64,000 bases of DNA from Papaver somniferum (Eukaryota > Streptophyta > Magnoliopsida > Ranunculales > Papaveraceae), in assembly GCF_003573695.1 (NCBI RefSeq), contig NC_039367.1, forward strand, positions 158,173,085 to 158,237,084, written 5' to 3'. The notes below the pieces were generated by a model. That model saw only the letters and a program-made list of their open reading frames with translations, did not search any database and had not been told where the DNA came from. The translations under genes and the position numbers were made by a program. This document shows positions 55,540-64,000 of this stretch, piece by piece. How positions within the stretch are numbered: position 1 is the stretch's first letter; each line of letters begins with the position of its first letter.

Positions 55540-57981
55540 TGTTAGAGCATAGCTCGGTCAACCTCGCATGCGTTGCTATCTCAAGCATGTTTGTCAATGT
55601 TAGTGATCAAAACTATGAGTCTTGATTTCTAGCCTACATAGCTAAGTCTCGGACTAGGATACAAAAGTGTAGTTGATCTCAAGGACTTCATGGCGATTCA
55701 CCATACAACGACGAAGATCTATACAAAGAATCGTGGAACTTCATCAACAAAAAAGTATGTGGAGACTTGAACTTATCTATCACTCAAAAGTCTATCTATT
55801 CTATCTTCTACTTCTTATGAGACAAAAATCGTATGCTATATAGACTAGATCATGCACATTTGACATTTCGAGATGAGCATTCATAGCTTATCTGTTATCT
55901 CGAAATCATGTGTTGGTAAAGCGTTTCTCTTTGATCAAGTTTATCTTCACCTAGTGACGAAAGTCATGAAAAGTTTCAATCACTTTGAGAATTTCTCTGA
56001 CGTTAATCGGTCTGTGAATAACCTACATAGCGTCCTCTGAGAATGTCTCAATGATTGAAATGAGAGTTTATATTACATAACCATGTATTCCTTGAACCGA
56101 AGTTTTTGAACTTTGTTGATCAAGAGAAATCGGTAGGATTGTGGAATTGGCTTGCCAAGGCCGCGAACCCAGTCCGCATGCTCAGTACGAGAACTTACGG
56201 AAGTTCTCGACCGAGAATTTATGCTGGATTTTTCAAAACTCGTTTGTGTGATAAGTCCGCAAACTCAGTCCGCGAACCCAGTCCGCGAACCCAGTCCGCG
56301 AACTGGCGGAAGTTCTCTTTCCGAGAATTTCTGCTGAGTTTGGAAAACTCAACCGATTAACTTAAGTCCGCGAACTTGTTTGTGAACTTAAAAGTTTATG
56401 ATCTAAAGATGTGTTCTGAACATGAAACTTAAATTACTAACAAATGATTTATGCAAACCGTGGCTATAATGTTCATGAGCCGATCCAATCGAATCAAATC
56501 ATCTTTGTTTCAATGGTATCTTGTTTAGTTACATAAGATCTCATAGCAATTGAACAACTCTTTAACTAGTTCATTTGAGTCAATTGAACTAGTTATTGTG
56601 AATAAGAACAAGGTTAATATGAAATGCTCATATGGTTAATATTTTGGGTTACTATGTTGAACCAACATACACGTACACGTTTGGGCATGGTTTTAACAAA
56701 CCCAGTAAACGTCTACCCAAGTGTGTGTGACAAGCTAAGTTTTCGATCTAACAATTGAGAAATATTAGCTTGAATCTAAATCAGGCTTTCATCTAACGGT
56801 GAATAAGGATTGCTTTGTACCTAAGGCAAAACCCTGATTTGAAGGCTATATAAAGGAGACATCTAGCATTGTGCAAAACTAATCCCCACACGTCTGTGTG
56901 CTACTAGTGCGCCCGCTAGAGTCGATCTCTATTAACCTTTGATTTTCTTCTCTAAAAGCAGGTTAACGACTTAAAGACTTCATTGGGATTGTGAAGCCAG
57001 ACCGATACTACTTTTATCGTAGTTGTGTGATCTGATCTTTCATATTGTATCGTACGAGTACAATCGATTGATTGGCTTGAGATCGCGAGAGTTCTCCGAT
57101 AGGCAATATAAAGAAGTGACAAACATCTTCGTCTCACTGTTTGTGATTCCTCGACAATCCGCTTGTGTAGTTAGGAAGGATTGTAGAGGGGTGATTGATT
57201 AATCTAGGCTGTTCTCCGGGAATATAAGACCGGATTATCAATTGGTTCTTGTTCACCTTGATTTTATATCAAAATACGGAACAAAACCTAGGGTTTATCT
57301 GTGGCAGAGAGATTTATCCTTTGATAGACTTTTCTGTGTGAGACATATTTTTGTATTATCAAGTCTGCGACTTTGGGTTGCATCAACTCTTGGTTGTGGG
57401 TGAGATCAGCTAAGGAAATCAAGTGCGTAGTATCCAGCTGGGATCAGAGGCGTAGGAGTACTACTGTACCTTGGATCGGTGGGAGACTAATTGGGGTTCA
57501 ACTATAGTCAAGTACGAAGTTAGCTTGGAATAGGCTAGTGTCTGTAGCGGCTTAATACAGTGTGTATTCAATCTGGACTAGGTCCCGGGGTTTTCTGCAT
57601 TTGCGGTTTCCTCGTTAACAAAATTTATGGTGTTTGTGTTATTTCTTTTCCGCATTATATTTTATATAATTGAAATAATACAGGTTGTGCGTTCGTGATC
57701 ACCAATTGGAAATCCACCTTTAGTTGTTGATTGATATTGATTGATCCTTGGACATTGGTCTTTGGTACCGTCCAAGTTATTCCTTGTATTTGATAAAGAC
57801 TCGCTATTGTTTTTAGCTTGAGTAAAAATCAAATCAAGAGAGAGATATTAACTCCTTGAGATACTTTTATCTAGATTGAGTCTGTCTGTCTAGTTGATTC
57901 TCTAGTAAAGTAATTCGGAGTTAGTCCATACAGATTTCTAATCGAATTATTGGGTGGTGTTGTTAGACCCCCGCTTTTTCA
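55540..57981 (+). repeat. Complete LTR of the Sirevirus-like element (2442 bp)
   Basis: Starts TGTTAGAGCATAGCTCGGTC after the purine tract and ends GCTTTTTCA before a primer site. It carries three tandem GTCCGCGAACCCA units near 56255-56300, a TATA-like CTATATAAAGGAG near 56848 and the CTAGTGTCTGTAGCGGC region shared with the left fragment. Confidence 0.75.
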
Positions 57982-57983
57982 AT

Positions 57984-57995
57984 TGGTATCAAAGC
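57984..57995 (+). promoter_or_regulatory. Primer-binding site, second copy
   Basis: Identical TGGTATCAAAGC, 2 nt after the middle LTR. Its presence here shows that this LTR also serves as a 5' LTR. Confidence 0.8.
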
Positions 57996-58075
57996 GGGCA
58001 AACACGTTTAAGACCTAATAAGTCTGTGTTTGTAGCAATCTGAGTCTGTGGACAGAATATCATACACATACCAAA

Positions 58076-58903
58076 ATGCCTCCTAAAGTTGTCAACTTTG
58101 TCAAGTGTCTCGGAAATACCTCAAAGGGTGACTCCTAAGATGATTCTTCAGAATCCCAAGGTAAGAAGAATGTGTCATCTTGTGTTGATCATTCGTCCTC
58201 CAATGAGACATTGGACATAATAGCCAAAGCTGAAATGGAGCTCACCAGAATTTCAAAAAATTCTATAGAGTTTGTTGATCTCAAGGATCATGTACAACTC
58301 ATTGATGAATTTACTAAGTCTATTGATCGTGAACAGGTACTCTATAACATTATAGGGACACTCTCCGAGGAAATTGAGAAACTTCTTCAAGAAAACAATA
58401 TACAGCGTGAAAAGATTGGTGATCTTGAAAAGCTATTTAAAAAAGGATCAATTAGAGAAAATTGTTTGATCAAGACGCATTCATCCGATCTAGACAGACT
58501 TCATGTTGAGAAGGAGAAACTTGAAGCATCGCTGGTCTTAGCCCATGGACAGTACAAATCCTTGGAAAAGGAAAACTCTATTTTAAATAAATATTCTTCT
58601 ACACAAACTAATTCTCATGAGTTGCTGTACAGAATGAAAGTTTCTCCAGATGAAGATTGTGTCAAGAAAAGTTTTCATAACTTACAATCTTCTCCGGTGG
58701 CTATGAAGTTTAAACAAGTGCATGTTGTTTCTTCACCTCCACGAACCTGTACCTTCCGTGGAAAAGGAAATCACTGTGCTATCCATTGTTTTGAAAGAAA
58801 GAAACAAATTTCTAAACTCCGTAATTTGCTTCTATCAACTGTCAATGGAACAAATAGTCAATCGACTACCGCGGTGAACCAAATACCCACAGAAAAAAGA
58901 TGA
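58076..58903 (+). pseudogene. Sirevirus-like gag (second copy), broken
   Basis: Over 90 percent identical to the first copy. A TTA codon has become TAA about 20 codons after the ATG, so the longest frame restarts at 58172. The coiled coil and knuckle region (RTCTFRGKGNHCAIHCF) are kept, again without the second Cys. Homology ends at about 58893 in ACCCACAGAAAA, after which unrelated DNA follows. Confidence 0.7.
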
Positions 58904-59996
58904 CATGGCTAAGATGGGGTACAGGGTTCATAACCTTGGGTCTTAAGTCCACATCATCTTTTTGTCTCTAAATTTAAAAAAAAATGTTAGATAATACCTT
59001 GAGGATTGGAAATGAACTTTAGCTAAAAACTTTTACCTTCATCGTTTTTTATCATTTAGTAATGACCCAGAAGTAAAAAGGTGCATATAAGACCTCCACA
59101 TAGGATGACCTTGACCCCTTACATTGGAGATGCTCTTAGTTGGTGAAAAATAATCTCACTTAAACACTACGTACATATAAAAATGAAAATAAACAACACA
59201 TGGAAAAGGTCGTCGTTCCAGAGTATCGGTTTCAACTAGATCTGCTGCAACCTATATTGTAAAAGGAGAGCGCCTTTGGCGCTTAAGGCCCACTAGGCGG
59301 AAGACCAACACGTGGCAGAAAAAGGCCCCCAGGCGCCAAATTACGAACAATTTTTTTTTTCCTGGGCTCCTAGGACGGAGCGCTTAAGCCCTTGACGAGG
59401 TGAGACGCTGCGCTTAACACCTCGCCTCGCCCAGCGCCTTTTACGACATAGGCTGCAGCAGTGCGGGACGACCGAAATGGAGAACATCATCCGTTACTAA
59501 CTGCTTATATTTGGCTACGGAAAATAATTTTAGCAACATATATATATATATATTTGTAACTAACTTTGTACGACGGTTGTATTTTATGCAACACTGTTCC
59601 AATTTTGGTTTAATTAGAAGCAATTGAAGGTGAAATTGGTCGAATGGATTCGATTTGATGGAGTTTAAATATAATTAGGGACCCTAATTGTTCGATTATC
59701 AAATCCATTTTGAAAAACTATGATCAATTCCGAGTGAATTTGATCAAATTGAACAAAACTGTTGCGAATTCTAAGGCTTTTCTTTTATGATTTTTAGGCC
59801 ATAATAACCGATAATCATTTTATATTTAATTGATTTTATGGCTCTTAACAATAGTTGGAGTTCCAAGGAAAAAAGTAGAAAAAAATAATAGATGGGGACG
59901 ATAACTCTTTAATTATCCCATCAATTTTTGAAAAAAAATGACTAATTCTTATTCAATTGATTTGATTAAAAATTAAAAAAAAAGTGTTGCGTGCAA
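58904..59996. other. Gene-free stretch between the Sirevirus-like element and invertase copy 3
   Basis: About 1.1 kb. It holds the foldback element at 59242-59461 and a (TA)n stretch near 59539-59553. Otherwise no feature is seen. Confidence 0.45.
59242..59461. mobile_element. Small GC-rich inverted-repeat element (220 bp, MITE-like)
   Basis: The left end CTGCTGCAACCTATATTGT and the reverse complement of the right end, CTGCTGCAGCCTATGTCGT, are inverted repeats continuing AAAAGG and GCGC words. The interior is rich in GGCGC/GCGCC (for example CTTTGGCGCTTAAGG and CAGGCGCCAAA), contrasting with AT-rich flanks. A target duplication is not evident, so class is uncertain. Confidence 0.6.
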
Positions 59997-60863
59997 CTAC
60001 ATTATAGCCCCCATAGTAAACGTAAAAGGACTCCCTCCCTTCCGTTGGTCGTCCAATAACTCAAACACTGAAATCCGGCGTTGGACTTGACTTTTAGAAA
60101 TTTTCAAATCTTCAAGATACTTGATTTCAGCTTTCTTCATACTCCAAGCCTCGAGACTTGACATCTTCAAATTTTCGGTTCCATTATTGAATACATAAAG
60201 CAGAGCTTCATTATCAACAGCCAATTTTGGATATACTCTAGCTGTTATAACAGCTTTTCCTTCAACGCCAAAGCTCTGCACTGCTGAGTGATCAATCTGC
60301 AACAAAAACTCCCATCAAATCCAGTTCATAGATACATTGAACATACATAAGTGACAAATTCACTGGAGTGGAGCGATTAAATCACTGGGTGATGATAGTC
60401 ATGACCTGGTCTGGATACTCGACATAAGCATAGAGTACTAACATCAGCATATACAATAGAAACTTAACGCATATATATTATATACTCACATATCACAAAA
60501 TTTATATAATTGTACATACCAAGCTCCTGAGGGATAGCTTATCATGCTTTGGGTCAAAATCAATAAAAGCTCCATAAGTAGTTTTGTCGTTGCTTTGTTC
60601 CAGAGAAGACCTGTTCATACCAAAGTTTGGATTAGATTTTGACACAATGAAGTAATTAAGATTTTGAAGTTATTGTGAGGTGCTCATTGAAATACGAAAC
60701 TAAACTGACCGGCTCTGATCACTGCACATGAACACAACGTAGTTGTTCTGGTGATTGAATACCCTAAAGAAAATGGCTGTCTGTTCTTCAAAGTTTTTAG
60801 AAGCCGAAGCCAACAAACCAAATGGGCCTGATTTCCCTGGTACTGATGCTGGCATTAAACTAC

Positions 60864-62709
60864 ATCATGGTTTTTTTTGAGGGGACCATGGTTTGATTAG
60901 GCCACCTTCCCTATAGTGATAAGGGGTGTTCTAAAACATTGAAATGACTAACCTAACCTTAACCTAATTTAATTTAAAACCAACATAATAACCACCTATA
61001 TATATATATATATATAACCACCACCTCCTCCCACCACCACCGCCCACCACCGCCGATTACCACCACCACCACCTCCGATTATCACCACCACCAACCACCG
61101 ATTACCACCACCACCGCCCACCACCACCACCTCCGATTATCACCACCACGAACCATCGATTACCACCACCACCTCCTCCCACCACCACCACCACCGCCTA
61201 TTTAAGAAATGTAACAACATCAATGCAATCACAATTAAGTTCTGTTACATGATAATTTTATCGAGTATAAAAGACGCCAGCCGCAGCCTGATTCTGCCAT
61301 GGGACCACTCCGGAGGTATTTTCCAACAAACCCTTCACTTTAATTTGATTTTGATTGCTTCAATCGAATAGAAATCATCAAAATAGGGTTTTAATAGGAG
61401 TTACAGAGGCATGTTCGGTTAGGCCGAGTTTTCAAAAAACCCTAGTTTACTAACCAAACTTCTTGAAAATGAAGAACACGAAGAACATGGTCGGTTCTAT
61501 TGGATTTAAAACTAAGTCACCGAACTCTCTGTTCGGTTGTTTCGCAAAAAAATTTAAAACTACAAAGTAACCGAACTCCACCCTTAGAACCGAAAAAAAA
61601 ACAAATCCAGTCTAACCGAACTGTGTTGTTTTGGCCACTATCTTGAGTTCCAAATCACCGAACTTAGCCAATAGAGTTCGGTTTTTTCGCAAAAAAAAAT
61701 ACTTTTAACCGAACTCCTTGTATTAGAACAACAGAAGTCCATAAGTTCGATTCCTTCGCAAAATAAGGATATCACCGAACTTTAGTTTACGAAAATAATA
61801 AGAAGTCCACAAGTTCGGTTCGTTCGCAAAAATGTTAAGTTTTCTTTGTAACCGAACTCTACCTTTGAAACTTCGTAACCGAACTCTACCTAATTCGCGA
61901 ATAAATAAATTTCGTAGTAACCGAACGTTTGCCTAACTGCATATATGCATATATAAGCCCAGTTCGGTTGATTCGCAAAATTGTTGAAGTTTGCGAACCA
62001 ACCAAACTTCTAACACTAGGTTACTTTTAACCTGCGGTTCGGTTGGGAACTTGGTTGCGTTGAAGTTTGCGAACTAACCGAACACACAAGATGTACCCAA
62101 ATAAATTGTTAAGTTCAAAGTTCGGTTACCTACCATTTTATCCTAGGTAACCGAACATTACACTGTACGACCAAAACCTCCATTAACGAGCGAGTTTGGT
62201 AACCTGCGTGTTTGGAAAACGTAACCGAACTACATTTTCAGGTGTGTTCGGTTACATGTTCTTGACATATGGTAACCGAACTGACCCAAATCTACATAAA
62301 AGTTTTCATTTTCTTTGAAAGTTTGGAACAATTCAACCAACATTATCTAAGTTTGAAGCACACCTGGGTACCCAAATACCCTTCCTCTGGTTGTGGTTGG
62401 TAAAATCCATCGCTTTTCATGTGTTCCTTCTTCATCTTCTCTAACTTTACTCTCTCAATGATTCTACTTCTTTAAAAAAAAACCATCTAATTTTTTAATC
62501 TCACTAATTATCTTTTACTTAATCATCTAACTATTCATTACACTAACTATTATTAACACTAACTAATCATCATCCAAAATTAATCAGGAGGATAATTTAG
62601 GTATTAATATAAATATCTAGATAAGGGGTGACCTAGATTTACTTTTAATGTCTTTACCCAAAATAAAATCATGGTCCCCAAAAAAATCAGGATCCCAAAA
62701 AAATCGTTC
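60864..62709. mobile_element. Terminal-inverted-repeat element, MULE-like, copy 2 (1.85 kb), in invertase exon 4
   Basis: The right end (reverse complement GAACGATTTTTTTGGGATCC) matches the left end of the 5.2 kb copy; its left end begins about 16 bp further in (ATCATGGTTTTTTTTGAGGGG). TAAACTAC lies on both sides (60856-60863 and 62710-62717). The interior has the same order as copy 1: AATCATCAAAATAGGGTTT, then about 25 GTTCGGTT/AACCGAAC words, then the GGATAAGGGGTG end. It additionally holds a CCACCACCGCC-type minisatellite at 61018-61200. No transposase. Confidence 0.8.
61018..61200. repeat. CCACCACC/CCGATTAC minisatellite
   Basis: A C/A-rich array on the plus strand with the recurring unit CCACCGCCGATTACCACCAC, preceded by a short (TA)n run at 60998-61015. 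Confidence 0.8.
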
Positions 62710-63302
62710 TAAACTACAAAGTAGTTGCGGTTTAGCGACCCAATTAGGGTCCATTATATCACAATCTTCCAACTTTGGAAGTTCAAATATCACATCTACA
62801 TCTGCCTGGGAAGCTGTGACACCAGGAACTTCCATTACTGACCCCCCTGCAAGAACTTGGCTAGGTAAAGAAACTCGTTCCGTGCGAAGTTGTTTTATCT
62901 CTTCAACAGGCCATTGCTTCAATTGCTTGCTATTTTCCGAGAGCCACAGAGTTCGAGGAAGTGCCTGGAAAGGAAAACCGATAGATTAACCATTTCACCA
63001 AAACGTCATTAAATTTTGTATAGGATTTTAAAATCGTCCCCGCAACACTCAGCGTTAAAACGTACACGTACCTGTAGTCCGGACCAACCTTTCTTCACAT
63101 CATCTGCTACACTACTAGATTCATTTACCCAACCCCACAATACTCTCCTGTTCTTTTCATTATCGAAGAATGTTTTTGAAGCGTAAAACTTCCCATAATC
63201 AAACCTCAAACCAGAATCATTATCGATGGATCCTTCATCAGGAGTATATGTATCTGTTTCAGGGTTGTAAGATCCAATAGTATAGTATTCATGACTGGTA
63301 TC

Positions 63303-64000
63303 TGTAGGAAAAAATACAATTTTATGTGAATAAAAATTACCAATAAAAAGGTTTTTCCAATAATAAAAAACACCTTCCAAATTTATCTCTTAGTTTTTTA
63401 CGGGATAAGTTTACCATATATTTTTTGGATTTGGGTTAGGGTTTTATATATGAAGAACCTCTTTTTATTGCCGAGATATATAGAAAAACTTCTTCTTCTT
63501 CTATGTTTTTGAAACGAGGGTTTAAATACGTTTCATGTGTTTTCCGCTGCCAAGTTCTAGATAGAATAAGGTTTGAGTATGCTCTTCAAACTTTATTGAG
63601 ATTGTTGTATCTTGGAGGCAGATGTCAGTAGGGCTATAGCATCATCCTTTTTGGAGTGTAGCAGGGCATTCTTGTCTTAAGGACTGCATGTTGAACATGC
63701 GCCTCAATCCACCATTACAAGTATCTTTTTTCTATGGTGTTTATTAGGATGTTCAAGACATCAACAGATGACTAAGGAAAGACACAAAAATCAGATAAGT
63801 GCCTCTTATATTATTTAGTTGTTTGGTCAATTTTAATTGTTATTCCCAATAATCTTAACACAAGAATAATCTTAGAATAACAATTAAGAAAAATCAAATT
63901 TGGGTATAAGTAACTCTCGCAAAATTGGGTTATGTCAATTTCTTACGGTGACTATTTTTTCACTTTACTACTGTGACCGTGATGAAACAGTAGCCGGTTA
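63303..64000. other. Sequence interrupting invertase exon 3, unidentified, to window end
   Basis: It starts TGTAGGAAAAAATACAATT exactly where exon 3 homology stops, as an LTR might (TG start). On the minus strand the junction reads CTACAG|ATACC and could also mimic an intron acceptor. No coding is seen in these 700 bp. The other end lies outside the window. Confidence 0.4.

Larger units (their letters stand above)
50789..58903 (+). mobile_element. Sirevirus-like (Ty1/copia) pol-less element in LTR-internal-LTR-internal array
   Basis: Order: 3' part of an LTR (50789-51689), primer site, gag, further internal sequence without pol, GGGGGAGAT purine tract, full LTR (55540-57981), then directly a second primer site and second gag copy (58076-58903) that breaks off. 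LTR parts and gag are over 95 percent alike in the two copies. Such a structure arises by unequal recombination between two elements, leaving a shared middle LTR. A long LTR, a gag with a coiled coil and the AAGGGGGAGATTG tract before the LTR resemble Sireviruses. No protease, integrase, reverse transcriptase or RNase H was found. Confidence 0.75.
59997..63302 (-). pseudogene. Cell-wall invertase, third copy, broken by two insertions
   Basis: Exon equivalents (minus strand): exon 3 tail 63302-63072, exon 4 first part 62964-62710, exon 4 second part 60863-60710, exon 5 60610-60520, exon 6 60296-59997. An 1846-bp element sits in exon 4 with an 8-bp duplication TAAACTAC; without it exon 4 would be 401 nt, one codon longer than in the intact gene, and in frame. 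Exon 3 homology stops at 63302 in the middle of the SLDDTK region at a TGTAGG sequence, so the front half with all three catalytic carboxylates lies outside the window or is lost. Exon 6 runs 30 codons past the usual stop, with a basic tail. This copy is more diverged than the other two. Confidence 0.88.

Noticed and set aside
62648..62989. Plus-strand 113-codon frame across the exon 4/transposon border
   Set aside because: Antisense to invertase exon 4 and running across a transposon end; no independent support.

Overview
The window is nuclear DNA from a flowering plant, most likely a eudicot. It is AT-rich, intron-containing and mostly transposable elements. The only conventional gene family is plant cell-wall invertase with its typical 9-nt mini-exon. 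I did not establish the species; a Ranunculales or poppy-like genome is a guess from overall character only.

Layout: (1) 1-4168, left part of a minus-strand Athila-like Ty3/gypsy element with a complete 1.5 kb LTR and a tRNA-Asp-type primer site. (2) 4585-7530, a 630-bp hAT-type element with a perfect 8-bp target duplication, a 1.36 kb terminal-inverted-repeat element whose interior is made of GTTCGGTT/AACCGAAC motifs, and an array of GCATAAC/GTTATGC palindromes. (3) 8954-15511, one exon resembling the N-terminus of retromer subunit VPS35, split from its upstream region by a minus-strand chromovirus (Ty3/gypsy with chromodomain; 273/274-bp LTRs, target duplication AAGAA) that itself carries a solo LTR in gag. 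(4) 16388-19096, an intact six-exon, 585-codon cell-wall invertase gene on the minus strand. (5) 19491-24000, a 1.2 kb inverted-repeat element and a decayed FAR1/MULE-type transposase region. (6) 26730-43363, a Tat-lineage Ty3/gypsy element that has gag and protease but no pol, carrying inside its gag a second Tat element (28267-37059, target duplication AAGAA) that has protease and pol but no gag. Both keep a conserved non-coding block and a multi-exon antisense gene. (7) 44076-50237, a second invertase copy, dead through three frame-breaking changes, with a 3.6 kb MULE-type element (9-bp target duplication) in an intron and a cut-off exon 1. (8) 50458-58903, a Ty1/copia LTR-gag fragment followed by a Sirevirus-like pol-less element in an LTR-internal-LTR-internal arrangement. 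(9) 59997-63302, a third invertase copy whose exon 4 is split by a relative of the 5.2 kb element and whose exon 3 is cut by another insertion.

Taken together this is a tandem invertase cluster, all on the minus strand. One member looks functional; the other two are being dismantled by indels and nested transposons. No bacterial-type system, CRISPR array, tRNA or rRNA was seen. The most unusual structures are the gag-only/pol-only nested Tat pair, the conserved nested stem-loop between pol and the antisense gene of those elements, and the family of elements whose interiors are built from short inverted GTTCGG/CCGAAC motifs.
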